From: an uncultured Bacteroidales bacterium | GTDB taxonomy: Bacteria; Bacteroidota; Bacteroidia; Bacteroidales; P3 | Reading direction: 5' to 3' | DNA: 14,300 bases | Assembly (NCBI GenBank): GCA_937876865.1 | Contig: CALEFF010000037.1 | Location: forward strand, 1 to 14,300 | Shown: positions 6,956 to 14,272 of the stretch, in pieces | How positions within the stretch are numbered: position 1 is the first letter of the stretch | Layout: every line of letters starts with the position of its first letter | Notes under the pieces: model-generated | Told to the model about the DNA's origin: nothing | The model's database searches: none | The model's input: the letters and a program-made list of their open reading frames with translations, nothing else | Made by a program: the position numbers and the translations under genes

Positions 6956-7300
6956 TTAAGATTTTAGTAATCTATCAATATTTTCGCTATAATCTAAGCT
7001 ATCATCAACAAAGAAAGTCAAATCGGGAATAATTCTTAATTGATTTCTTTCCATTGTTGCAAGTCTATTGCGTAAAAATGGCTTGTTAGCTTGAACTAAT
7101 TGATAAATTTCATCATTTGTAACTCCTCCAAGGGCAAATATGCTAATATATACCTTAGCTATTGACAAATCCGAGGATACCCTTACACGTGTTACAGTAA
7201 TCATTGCACCCTTAAATAGGTTTTTAGATTCATATCTCAGAATCTCGCCCATATCTTTTTGAATCAAACGGGCTACTTTTTGTAATCTATTATTATCCAT
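6956..7300 (-). CDS. rbfA: Ribosome-binding factor A
   Basis: RbfA is a KH-type RNA-binding protein that assists late maturation of the 30S subunit near the 16S rRNA 5' end. I place the start at the ATG 7298-7300 (MDNNRLQKVA), giving 114 residues, the usual RbfA length. The frame continues upstream to 7396, but that extension is a Phe/Lys-rich translation of the AT-rich promoter and would run into queD. Family features are the N-terminal helix QKVARLIQKDMGEIL, the core ITVTRVRVSSDLSIAKVYIS (34-53) and the C-terminal IPDLTFFVDDSLDYSENID segment (about 91-109). It is the first gene of the minus-strand operon; a -7 box TATTTTTG (7307-7314, minus strand) sits six bases before the ATG, so the leader must be very short. 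Confidence 0.93.
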   Translation of the reverse strand: MDNNRLQKVARLIQKDMGEILRYESKNLFKGAMITVTRVRVSSDLSIAKVYISIFALGGVTNDEIYQLVQANKPFLRNRLATMERNQLRIIPDLTFFVDDSLDYSENIDRLLKS

Positions 7301-7305
7301 AGATT

Positions 7306-7364
7306 GCAAAAATACGAAAAAATAATATTTTTTTATTAAAACAAAGAAAAAATAGTATTTTTGC
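7306..7364. promoter_or_regulatory. Divergent promoter with mirrored -7 boxes between rbfA and queD
   Basis: The 67-base gap between the two divergent starts carries GCAAAAATAC (7306-7315) and its exact reverse complement GTATTTTTGC (7355-7364). Each arm includes TATTTTTG, matching the Bacteroidota -7 consensus TAnnTTTG: 7356-7363 reading toward queD and 7307-7314 reading toward rbfA. No good TTTG -33 box stands at the usual distance in either direction. The space between is almost pure A/T. With the boxes 4 and 6 bases from the ATGs, transcripts would start at or next to the start codons. Confidence 0.65.
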
Positions 7365-7367
7365 CGT

Positions 7368-7808
7368 ATGAAATTAAGATTAACAAAGGAATTCAAATTT
7401 GAAATGTCTCATGCTCTTGATGAGTATCAAGGTTTATGCAGAAATCTCCACGGACATTCCTATAAATTGTTTGTTACAATAATAGGAGATTATTCACAAA
7501 CTAAGGAAAATAATGATTCGGGAATGGTTCTAGACTTTAAATCAATCAAAGAGATTGTAGAAAAAAATGTTATTCAAGAATTTGATCACGCAGTTGTTCT
7601 TTGCAAAAAAAGTTCTTTTGCTTCCGCATTAAAACAAACAAATACGAAACTTATTTTGTTTGATAATCAGCCTACGTGTGAAAACTTAATTATGGAATTT
7701 CATAAAAGAATTTCAAGTATTCTTCCAAATGGAATCAAGTTAGCAAGACTTCAACTACATGAAACTGCTACATCTTTTGCAGAATGGTTGATTGAAGATA
7801 ATGAATAA
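7368..7808 (+). CDS. queD: 6-carboxy-5,6,7,8-tetrahydropterin synthase / 6-pyruvoyl-tetrahydropterin synthase family
   Basis: QueD converts dihydroneopterin triphosphate to 6-carboxy-tetrahydropterin, the second step to the queuosine precursor preQ0, in the cytosol. The 146 residues hold the zinc triad H15, H28 and H30 (SHALDEYQGLCRNLHGHSYK), the catalytic Cys C24, the FDHAVVL segment (72-78) with catalytic Asp/His D73 and H74, PTCENL (102-107) and HETATSFAEW (131-140), whose E132 should bind the pterin. The ETATS-x-AEW ending and the Cys in CRNLHGH favour QueD over eukaryotic-type PTPS. No queC, queE or queF is nearby, so queuosine synthesis is inferred from the family alone. The ATG directly follows the promoter box, so the mRNA may be leaderless. 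Next gene 15 bases on. Confidence 0.92.
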   Translation: MKLRLTKEFKFEMSHALDEYQGLCRNLHGHSYKLFVTIIGDYSQTKENNDSGMVLDFKSIKEIVEKNVIQEFDHAVVLCKKSSFASALKQTNTKLILFDNQPTCENLIMEFHKRISSILPNGIKLARLQLHETATSFAEWLIEDNE

Positions 7809-7823
7809 TAAAAACGCAAAATT

Positions 7824-8939
7824 ATGAATAATGAAAAATTCCAATTTCCTCAAATTGCAAAATGGATTTTCTCACTTTCCATTATTGGATTGATTATTTA
7901 TTTAATGTGGTATTTTCGTTTCCTTGTAGTATGTATTCTTTTGGCGTTGATACTTGCTTTTATGGGAACACCAATTCAAAATTTACTTCAAAAATTTCAT
8001 ATAGGTAAATACCATTTTTCAAGAACGATAACAACAATTCTAACCTTAGTTTCCCTTGTTTTAATTTTTACTCTCTTAGGTTATTTGATTGTTCCATTAT
8101 TTATTAGTCAAGCAATGGAATTTGCAAATCTTGATGTCTATAAAATTGCAGATTATTATGCAGAACCAATAACTAAGATAGAGCAATTTTTGTATGAATA
8201 TCAACTTTTGCCACAAGACAAAAGTTTAGAAACTATTTTTTCTTCCTATATCTTAGAAACACTCAATACTTTGAACCTTACAAACATCGCAGAAACTATG
8301 TTAAATCTCACAAGTAATATTGTAATGGGTACATTCATTGTTCTTTTTGTTACATTCTTCTTTTTAAAGGATAATAACTTAGTAAATAAATTCATAAACG
8401 CAGTTACACCAGACTTATACTTAGATGAAATTAATAAAATCCTAACCTCTTCTCGTTCTCTTATAAGTAGATATTTCTTAGGCATATTTTCTGAAATCAT
8501 AATTATGATTGCACTTCTTTCTTTGGGCTTTTATTTAGTGGGATTAAAGAATGTAATTCTAATTGCTACGATTTGTGGTGTTATGGTCATACTTCCATAC
8601 ATTGGAGTCTTGATAGGAGGGGTAGTAGGTCTTATGGTTTGTCTTACAAGTTATCTTGGAGCAGATCCAACTCTTGATATAGCTCCTATTATAATTAAAT
8701 TCATAAGTATTTTTGCAATAGTAAAATTAATAGATGATTTTATTCTTCAACCACTTATTTATTCAAAAAGCGTAAAAGCACATCCGTTAGAAATATTTTT
8801 AGTAATACTAATGGCAGGTGAAGTTGGTGGAATAATAGGTATGATTTTAGCAATTCCTGTCTATACTTTATTTAGAATTATAGCCAAAGAATTTTTTGTA
8901 AAGTGGAAATTCATTAAAAAAATAACAGAAAATCTTTAA
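7824..8939 (+). CDS. AI-2E family transporter (TqsA/PerM-like membrane protein)
   Basis: A 371-residue inner-membrane protein with the layout of the AI-2E (formerly UPF0118) family: hydrophobic segments at about 12-30, 33-50, 68-92, 165-182, 218-240, 243-275, 288-305 and 322-355, with a mostly soluble region between 95 and 160. The family signature near the C-terminus is clear: DDFILQPLIYSKSVKAHP (304-321) followed by LVILMAGEVGGIIGMILAIP. Members have been linked to autoinducer-2 export, Na+/H+ or solute exchange and other roles; the substrate cannot be read from sequence, and the name should not be taken as evidence of quorum sensing. Spacing to queD (15 bases) and to the methyltransferase (35 bases, with a possible internal promoter box) is compatible with one transcript. 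Confidence 0.88.
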   Translation: MNNEKFQFPQIAKWIFSLSIIGLIIYLMWYFRFLVVCILLALILAFMGTPIQNLLQKFHIGKYHFSRTITTILTLVSLVLIFTLLGYLIVPLFISQAMEFANLDVYKIADYYAEPITKIEQFLYEYQLLPQDKSLETIFSSYILETLNTLNLTNIAETMLNLTSNIVMGTFIVLFVTFFFLKDNNLVNKFINAVTPDLYLDEINKILTSSRSLISRYFLGIFSEIIIMIALLSLGFYLVGLKNVILIATICGVMVILPYIGVLIGGVVGLMVCLTSYLGADPTLDIAPIIIKFISIFAIVKLIDDFILQPLIYSKSVKAHPLEIFLVILMAGEVGGIIGMILAIPVYTLFRIIAKEFFVKWKFIKKITENL

Positions 8940-8947
8940 AAACTTCT

Positions 8948-8955
8948 TATTTTTG
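8948..8955 (+). promoter_or_regulatory. Possible internal -7 promoter box before the glycan genes
   Basis: TATTTTTG matches TAnnTTTG and lies 19 bases before the methyltransferase ATG (8975), in the largest gap (35 bases) of the plus-strand operon. It is identical to both boxes of the divergent promoter. No TTTG -33 element is seen at the expected distance, and the sequence is AT-rich, so this is tentative. It would give the glycan genes their own start. Confidence 0.35.
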
Positions 8956-8974
8956 CAAACACGCAATTAAAGAA

Positions 8975-9760
8975 ATGAAAAAGATTATAAAGTTTTTTTT
9001 ACAAAAAGTTCCTCGAAAATACCTTCAAAAATTAGTTTTGGTATTTAAAATCTTTGTAAAGCTATTTTATTTAGGCAACAAAAAACATTGTCCCGTTTGT
9101 GGAAAACATTATAGAAAGTTTCTTCCATACGGATATGTTGTTTCAAGAGAAAATGCCTTGTGTCCAAATTGTCTTGCCTTAGAAAGACATCGTTTGTTGT
9201 GGCTATATTTTCAAAAAGAAACAACTTTATTTCAAGATAATCTTTCTTTCCTTCACATAGCCCCTGAAATGTGCTTTATTCCTTTGTTTAAAAAAATGCC
9301 AAATCTTGATTATAAAACAGCAGATCTTGAATCGCCTTGGGCAGATATTCATTTAAATATTGAAAATATGCCATTGAAAGATAATAGTTTTGATGTTCTT
9401 ATGGCAAATCATATACTTGAACACGTAAACGACTTACCTAAGGCATTAAGTGAAATAAAACGTGTGTTAAAACCAAACGGTTGGGCAATTTTGCTTAGTC
9501 CTATAAATCCAAAAAGAGAAACTACTTACGAGGATTCAACCATTACCTCACCAGAAGAAAGAGAAAAACATTTTGGACAAAAAGACCACGTAAGAGAGTT
9601 TGGAAAAGATTACGCAAGTGTTTTAGAAAAAGCAGGCTTTGAAGTAGAAGAAAATAGATTTGTTGAAACGCTTTCTTTGGAGGAATTAGAAAAATTTGCA
9701 ATAGCAAAGAAAGAAGACATAAATATTGAACATCATATCTTTATAGCTAAAAAGAAATAA
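8975..9760 (+). CDS. Zinc-ribbon class I SAM-dependent methyltransferase, probably acting on a glycan
   Basis: The 261-residue protein starts with a basic hydrophobic stretch (about 1-34) that may sit on the membrane, then a zinc ribbon with CPVC (39-42) and CPNC (63-66), then a methyltransferase domain. The usual glycine-rich SAM motif is replaced by FLHIAPE (92-98). ADLESPWADIHLNIE (117-130) gives the acidic residues that normally bind the SAM ribose, and FDVLMANHILEHV (139-151) with ALSEIKRVLKPNGW (157-170) is the standard methyltransferase-11 region. The substrate is unknown. Placement directly before a glycosyltransferase (5 bases) and heptose-nucleotide genes suggests it methylates a sugar or sugar-linked intermediate; this is inference. 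Such ribbon methyltransferases do occur in polysaccharide loci. Confidence 0.82.
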   Translation: MKKIIKFFLQKVPRKYLQKLVLVFKIFVKLFYLGNKKHCPVCGKHYRKFLPYGYVVSRENALCPNCLALERHRLLWLYFQKETTLFQDNLSFLHIAPEMCFIPLFKKMPNLDYKTADLESPWADIHLNIENMPLKDNSFDVLMANHILEHVNDLPKALSEIKRVLKPNGWAILLSPINPKRETTYEDSTITSPEEREKHFGQKDHVREFGKDYASVLEKAGFEVEENRFVETLSLEELEKFAIAKKEDINIEHHIFIAKKK

Positions 9761-9765
9761 TAGGA

Positions 9766-10896
9766 ATGAAAATAACACTAATCGGAACAGCATATCCCTA
9801 TCGCGGAGGTTTAGCTTCATTTAACGAAAGATTGATGTCGCAATTCAAATATGAAGGAGAGGAAGTAGAAATCAAAACATTCACACTTCAATACCCCTCA
9901 ATACTTTTTCCAGGTAAAACACAATTTTCTACAAGTGAGAATTTGAATAATTTTCCTATTGAACGCTGTGTAAATTCTATTAACCCTTTTAATTGGATTA
10001 AAGTAGGTAAAAAAATAAAGAAAGAAAAACCCGATATTGTTATTATAAAATATTGGATGCCCTTTATGTCTCCTTGTTTCGGAACAATAGCTCGCATAAT
10101 CAAAAGCAACAAAAAAACAAAGATAATAGCAATTGCTGACAACATTATTCCACATGAAAGACGTTTCTTTGATTCTTGGCTTACAAAATACTTTGTTGGT
10201 TGTGTTGATGCTTGGATTGCAATGAGCAAAAGCGTGTTTGACGATATAGAAATCTTTGATAAGAAAGTACTACGCTCGCTTTGCTTTCACCCAATCTTTG
10301 ATAATTTTGGAGAAAAAATAGATAAAGAAACTGCACAAAAAAACTTAGGTTTACAAAGCAAAGAAATAAATATTTTATTCTTTGGTTTAGTTAGAGATTA
10401 CAAAGGATTAGATTTTTTAATCAAAGCTTTAAAAAATCCAGCCTTAGAGAACTATCCTTTACACCTTACAGTAGCGGGGGAATTCTATGAACCACAATCA
10501 AAATATGACGAAATAATTAAAGAATTAGACTTAAAAAACATAACAATTCACAATAAGTTTATAGCAAACGAAGATGTTAAGAATTATTTTTGTGCTTGCG
10601 ATTTGGTAGTTTTGCCATACAAAACAGCAACTCAAAGTGGCGTTACACAAATTGCCTTTCATTTTGAAAAACCTATGTTAGTTACTGACGTAGGAGGCTT
10701 AGCCGAAATAGTAAAGCACGGAAAAAGCGGATACGTTTGTCAACCTAATCCACAATCTATTGCAGAATGTTTGTTGGATTTTTGCAAAAATAAAACAGAT
10801 TTTACAGAAAGTTTAATGGAAGAAAAGAAAAAATTTTCGTGGGAGAGAATGACCGAATCCATTAAAGAATTATACACAAAAACTCTTGAAAAATAA
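9766..10896 (+). CDS. Glycosyltransferase, GT4-like GT-B fold
   Basis: A cytosolic or membrane-associated transferase of 376 residues that should move a sugar from a nucleotide sugar to a growing glycan. The N-terminal Rossmann half opens with KITLIGTAYPYRGGLASFNE (2-21), whose glycine-rich loop contacts the acceptor or donor phosphates. The C-terminal half contains ILFFGLVRDYKGLDFLIKA, then a VAGEFY strand, LVVLPYKTATQSGVTQIAF and TDVGGLAEIVKHGKSGYV, the donor site of GT4. The classic E-x7-E pair is absent: the region reads TQSGVTQIAFHFEKP, seen in some GT4 branches. With hddA and hddC immediately downstream, a GDP-heptose or similar donor is plausible but unproven. Its TAA is directly followed by the hddA ATG with no spacer. 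Confidence 0.88.
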   Translation: MKITLIGTAYPYRGGLASFNERLMSQFKYEGEEVEIKTFTLQYPSILFPGKTQFSTSENLNNFPIERCVNSINPFNWIKVGKKIKKEKPDIVIIKYWMPFMSPCFGTIARIIKSNKKTKIIAIADNIIPHERRFFDSWLTKYFVGCVDAWIAMSKSVFDDIEIFDKKVLRSLCFHPIFDNFGEKIDKETAQKNLGLQSKEINILFFGLVRDYKGLDFLIKALKNPALENYPLHLTVAGEFYEPQSKYDEIIKELDLKNITIHNKFIANEDVKNYFCACDLVVLPYKTATQSGVTQIAFHFEKPMLVTDVGGLAEIVKHGKSGYVCQPNPQSIAECLLDFCKNKTDFTESLMEEKKKFSWERMTESIKELYTKTLEK

Positions 10897-11919
10897 ATGA
10901 TAATAAGAAGTAAAGCACCTTTAAGATTAGGCTTAGCAGGAGGGGGGACAGATGTTTCTCCATTTTCAGACATATATGGCGGTTGCATTCTTAATGCTAC
11001 AATAAGTTTATATGCATATTGTGATATTATTCCGCACAATGATGGTAAAATACGTTTCTTTTTAGAGGATAAAAACCAAAGATACGAATACGATAGCATA
11101 GAACAACTTCCAATAAACGGAGAAATAGATCTTTTAAAAGCCGTTTACAACAGAATTGTTAGAGACTTCAATGTAGGAAAGTTGTCTTTTGATATTCATA
11201 CCTTTGTTGATGCACCGGCAGGTAGTGGATTAGGAACTTCTTCCACCTTAGTAGTTGCAGTTTTAGGGGCATTTGTTCAATGGTTGAAACTTCCGCTTGC
11301 AGAATACGATATTGCGTCTTTGGCATACAGCATAGAAAGAGAAGATATGTTGCTTGCAGGAGGAAAACAAGACCAATATGCAGCAACCTTTGGAGGATTT
11401 AATTTTATGGAGTTTTATGCCGAAGGAAAAGTTATTGTAAATCCTCTTCGCATCAAAGATAAAATTCTAAATGAACTTTCAAGAAATATAATTTTGTTTT
11501 ATACCGCTACTTCAAGAGACTCTGCCAAGATAATAGAACAACAACAAAAAAATGTGATTGCAAATAACACACAATCCATAGAAGCAATGCAACAACTAAA
11601 ACACCAAGCTGTGTTGATGAAAGAATCATTGCTCAAAAGCGATTTAGATAAAATAGGAGATATTCTTAACCTTGGTTGGCAATATAAAAGACAAATGGCA
11701 AGAGGTATAAGCACCGATTTATTTGAAAGCGTATATAATGCAGCACTTCAAGCAGGAGCGAGTGGAGGTAAAATATCTGGTGCAGGCGGAGGAGGATATA
11801 TTTTCTTTTATGCTTCGGAAGCAAAAAGATATGATGTTATTAAAGCCTTAGAGTCTTTTGGAGGAAAGGTTAGACGATTTGAATTTACAAACCAAGGCTT
11901 AGAAACGTGGCAGATTTAA
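10897..11919 (+). CDS. hddA: GHMP kinase, probable D-glycero-alpha-D-manno-heptose 7-phosphate kinase
   Basis: HddA adds phosphate to C1 of D-glycero-alpha-D-manno-heptose 7-phosphate, a step toward GDP-heptose. The 340-residue protein is a complete GHMP kinase: N-terminal RSKAPLRLGLAGGGTDV (4-20), the family's substrate loop; the ATP loop DAPAGSGLGTSST (105-117); and the C-terminal GASGGKISGAGGGG (287-300) that closes over the phosphates. The first motif, with LAGGGTDV, is typical of HddA and related sugar kinases such as LmbP, rather than galactokinase or mevalonate kinase. Sugar specificity is inferred from the next gene, a nucleotidyltransferase of HddC type. The start abuts the glycosyltransferase stop and the end overlaps hddC by 13 bases, so all three are probably translated together. 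Confidence 0.88.
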   Translation: MIIRSKAPLRLGLAGGGTDVSPFSDIYGGCILNATISLYAYCDIIPHNDGKIRFFLEDKNQRYEYDSIEQLPINGEIDLLKAVYNRIVRDFNVGKLSFDIHTFVDAPAGSGLGTSSTLVVAVLGAFVQWLKLPLAEYDIASLAYSIEREDMLLAGGKQDQYAATFGGFNFMEFYAEGKVIVNPLRIKDKILNELSRNIILFYTATSRDSAKIIEQQQKNVIANNTQSIEAMQQLKHQAVLMKESLLKSDLDKIGDILNLGWQYKRQMARGISTDLFESVYNAALQAGASGGKISGAGGGGYIFFYASEAKRYDVIKALESFGGKVRRFEFTNQGLETWQI

Positions 11920-12635
11920 ACAGAAAAATAAAAGAAGCCATAATCCTTGCAGGAGGAAAAGGCACAAGGCTGCAATCAGTTGTAAGTAATGTGCCAAAAC
12001 CTATGGCTTTGATTGGCAAAAAACCTTTTCTTGCATTACTCTTACAATACTTGCAATCGCAAGGAATTGAAAAAGTTGTTTTATCTGTGGGTTATATGTA
12101 TGAAATAATACAAGAAACCTTTGGCGAGAGTTTCAATGGACTTTCTATTTCTTATAGTATAGAAACAGAACCTTTGGGAACAGGTGGAGCAATAGCAAAA
12201 GCAATGACTATGATAGAGAGTCAGAGTGTTCTTGTCTTAAATGGAGATTCTTTTATCAAGATTGACCTTGAAGAAATAGAGAGAAAAATCCCTACATCAG
12301 AAAATCACTCACTTCTTGTTTTGAAAGAAATGAATAATGTTTCAAGATATGGCTCTGTTGTTTTGAAAGATGAGGTGATAACAGCCTTTGAAGAAAAACA
12401 ATTCAAAGAAAAAGCACTCATAAATGCAGGAGTATATGTTTTGAATAAAGATATATTTAAAGATAAGAACCTACCCGAAAAATTTTCTTTTGAAAAAGAC
12501 TTTTTGGAAAAGGAAGTAGAAAAAGGAAATCTTAGAGGCATAATAACAAATGGTTATTTCATTGACATAGGAGTGCCGGAAGATTATCAAAAAGCACAAA
12601 TAGAATTAGTAGAACAAATAGAAATAAAAAAATAA
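11907..12635 (+). CDS. hddC: Nucleotidyltransferase, probable D-glycero-alpha-D-manno-heptose 1-phosphate guanylyltransferase
   Basis: Predicted to join heptose 1-phosphate with GTP, giving GDP-D-glycero-alpha-D-manno-heptose. The 242 residues form a sugar-nucleotide transferase fold: AIILAGGKGTRLQS (11-24) with the nucleotide-binding GGxGTRL, PKPM (30-33) with the catalytic Lys, EPLGTGGAI (88-96) and the metal-binding LNGDSF (111-116); NAGVYVLNKDIF and FIDIGVPEDYQKA follow, as in HddC. Without the neighbouring kinase a glucose- or mannose-1-phosphate enzyme would be equally likely. The start is GTG at 11907, inside the end of hddA; no in-frame ATG lies between it and the catalytic loop, and ATA/ATT codons are less likely. 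The heptose isomerase (gmhA) and 7-phosphate-stage phosphatase (gmhB) are not in the window. Confidence 0.85.
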   Translation: MADLNRKIKEAIILAGGKGTRLQSVVSNVPKPMALIGKKPFLALLLQYLQSQGIEKVVLSVGYMYEIIQETFGESFNGLSISYSIETEPLGTGGAIAKAMTMIESQSVLVLNGDSFIKIDLEEIERKIPTSENHSLLVLKEMNNVSRYGSVVLKDEVITAFEEKQFKEKALINAGVYVLNKDIFKDKNLPEKFSFEKDFLEKEVEKGNLRGIITNGYFIDIGVPEDYQKAQIELVEQIEIKK

Positions 12636-12644
12636 TAAAGATAT

Positions 12645-13028
12645 ATGGAACTTAATATCCCTTTGAATCTTTGTAATGAAGAGAAAGAAATAGTAAATGC
12701 AAATAATGTGGCAACCGTTGTAGGCTCTGGAAGTGTAGAAGTCTTTGCAACGCCTGCTATGATAGCACTTATGGAAAAAACAGCAAACAATTCTTTGCGA
12801 AATCACTTACCTGAGGATTGCGTAAGCGTTGGAGTAGAAATAAATACTAAACACATAAAAGCCTCAGCAATAGGAAAAGAGATTGTTTGCAAAAGTGAAC
12901 TGATAAAAGTTGATGGAAAAAAAATGTTTTTCAACATATCAGCTTACGAAGGAGAAGATATGATAGGGCAAGCCTCACACACGAGAGTTGTTGTCAATAA
13001 AGAAAAATTCTTAAACAATCTAAAATAA
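12645..13028 (+). CDS. Hotdog-fold thioesterase, FlK-like
   Basis: A 127-residue single-domain hotdog protein of the family that includes the fluoroacetyl-CoA thioesterase FlK of Streptomyces cattleya. The three catalytic residues of FlK (Thr42, Glu50, His76) align without gaps on T36, E44 and H70 here, within VEVFATPAM, ALMEKTA and NTKHIKAS. The sequence then runs through strands SELIKVDGKKMFFNI and YEGEDMIGQASHTRVVV, a usual hotdog ending. It should hydrolyse an acyl-CoA or similar thioester in the cytosol; the substrate is unknown, and fluoroacetate resistance is not implied, since most homologues are uncharacterised. It follows hddC by 9 bases and precedes the rRNA methyltransferase by 7, so it is co-transcribed, but no metabolic link to either is evident. 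Confidence 0.85.
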   Translation: MELNIPLNLCNEEKEIVNANNVATVVGSGSVEVFATPAMIALMEKTANNSLRNHLPEDCVSVGVEINTKHIKASAIGKEIVCKSELIKVDGKKMFFNISAYEGEDMIGQASHTRVVVNKEKFLNNLK

Positions 13029-13035
13029 AGATTCA

Positions 13036-14211
13036 ATGAACAAAACAATAACAAATAGCAAAGACTTTAAAATGACAGCCAAGACAATGGCTGGTTTAGA
13101 AGAAGTCTTAGCAGAAGAATTGAAAGCCTTAGGAGCAAAAAACATAGAAATACTTAAACGAGCAGTGAGTTTTGAGGGCGATATGACTCTTTTGTACAAA
13201 GCAAACTATTGTTTAAGAACAGCACTTTGCATTTTAAAACCAATAGCATCGTTTGAAGCAAACAATGAAAGAGAATTATACAACGAAGTGTATAGAATGA
13301 AATGGGAAAAGTATATGAATCCCGATGCAAAGATATTTATTGATAATTCTGTTAATAGCGAAATATTTACACACTCTCTTTATGCTTCTCAAAAAACAAA
13401 AGATGCTATTTGCGATAGATTTCGCAAAATGTTTAATCAAAGACCTACCGTTACAAAAGACGAATACGAAATAAAACTTAACCTACATATTTGGGAAAAT
13501 CAAGTAACAATTTCCTTAGACTCCTCAGGCGATTCTTTACACAAAAGAAATTACAGAGCAAATATGGGACAAGCTCCGCTGAACGAAGTAACCGCAGCAG
13601 GATTGATACAACTTAGTGGTTGGAAAAAAGATTGTAATTTCTTAGATCCAATGTGTGGAAGTGGAACTCTTTTGATAGAGGCTTGTATGTATGCTTATAA
13701 TATTCCTGCTCAATATTACAGAAAGAAATTTGCTTTTAAGAAATGGAGCGACTTTTCAATGCCGGAATGGAAACGAGTAAAAGAAGAAGCAGATAAACAA
13801 ATCAGCGATTTTGATTACGAAATTTGGGGTTCAGACCTTTCTTCTTCTGCAATAGCACAAGCAACCGAAAATATAAAACTAACAAAACTACACAAAGACA
13901 TTAAACTTTTCCGTTGCGAAATAGAAAAACAAGAACCTCCACAAGGAAAAACGCTAATTATTACTAACCCTCCCTATGGCGAAAGAATAGAAGTAGAGGA
14001 TATTTACGCTCTTTACGACAGAATAGGCACTGCCTTTAAATCGAAACACGAAGGAAACACTGCGTGGGTTATTTCTTCGGACTTTGAAGCTTTGAAAAGA
14101 ATAGGCTTAAAACCAAGTAAAAAAATTCCAATCTACAATTCTAATCTTGAATGCAGGTTCTGCAAATTTGAACTCTATCATGGCACAAGACGATACGGTA
14201 AACAAGAATAA
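13036..14211 (+). CDS. rlmL: THUMP-domain 23S rRNA (guanine-N2) methyltransferase, RlmL type
   Basis: Predicted to methylate N2 of a guanine in 23S rRNA (G2445 in E. coli numbering) with SAM. The 391-residue protein corresponds to the N-terminal half of the E. coli RlmKL fusion. It has a ferredoxin-like and THUMP RNA-binding part (about 13-165: MTAKTMAGLEEVLAEEL at the start and LHIWENQVTISLDSSG at its end) and a catalytic domain with HKRNYRANMGQAPLNEVTAA, the SAM motif LDPMCGSGT (203-211), WGSDLSSSAI (264-273) and NPPYGER (311-317). The NPPY motif marks N-methylation of a base amino group. The RlmK half is absent, as is usual outside gammaproteobacteria. ATG at 13036 is used; an in-frame ATG twelve codons later would also keep the whole THUMP domain. 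It is the last gene before the terminator. Confidence 0.93.
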   Translation: MNKTITNSKDFKMTAKTMAGLEEVLAEELKALGAKNIEILKRAVSFEGDMTLLYKANYCLRTALCILKPIASFEANNERELYNEVYRMKWEKYMNPDAKIFIDNSVNSEIFTHSLYASQKTKDAICDRFRKMFNQRPTVTKDEYEIKLNLHIWENQVTISLDSSGDSLHKRNYRANMGQAPLNEVTAAGLIQLSGWKKDCNFLDPMCGSGTLLIEACMYAYNIPAQYYRKKFAFKKWSDFSMPEWKRVKEEADKQISDFDYEIWGSDLSSSAIAQATENIKLTKLHKDIKLFRCEIEKQEPPQGKTLIITNPPYGERIEVEDIYALYDRIGTAFKSKHEGNTAWVISSDFEALKRIGLKPSKKIPIYNSNLECRFCKFELYHGTRRYGKQE

Positions 14212-14235
14212 AAAATCATTATTTAAGACTCAAAA

Positions 14236-14272
14236 GTGGCGGTTCTATAAATTAGAATCGCCACGATTTTTT
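14236..14272 (+). terminator. Intrinsic terminator of the queD-rlmL operon
   Basis: An 11-base stem pairs GTGGCGGTTCT (14236-14246) with AGAATCGCCAC (14254-14264) around a 7-base loop; the only imperfection is one G-U pair. A run of six T (14267-14272) follows two bases later. It lies 24 bases after the rlmL stop codon and matches a classic factor-independent terminator. Beyond it, to the window end, I see only AT-rich sequence with no gene. Confidence 0.9.

Noticed and set aside
7301..7396. N-terminal extension of RbfA to an upstream ATG at 7396
   Set aside because: It translates the AT-rich divergent promoter as Phe/Tyr/Lys runs and would overlap queD. The ATG at 7298-7300 gives the normal family length.
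9888..10229. Minus-strand frames inside the glycosyltransferase gene
   Set aside because: Shadow frames opposite a complete GT4-like gene, with no start context or domain.
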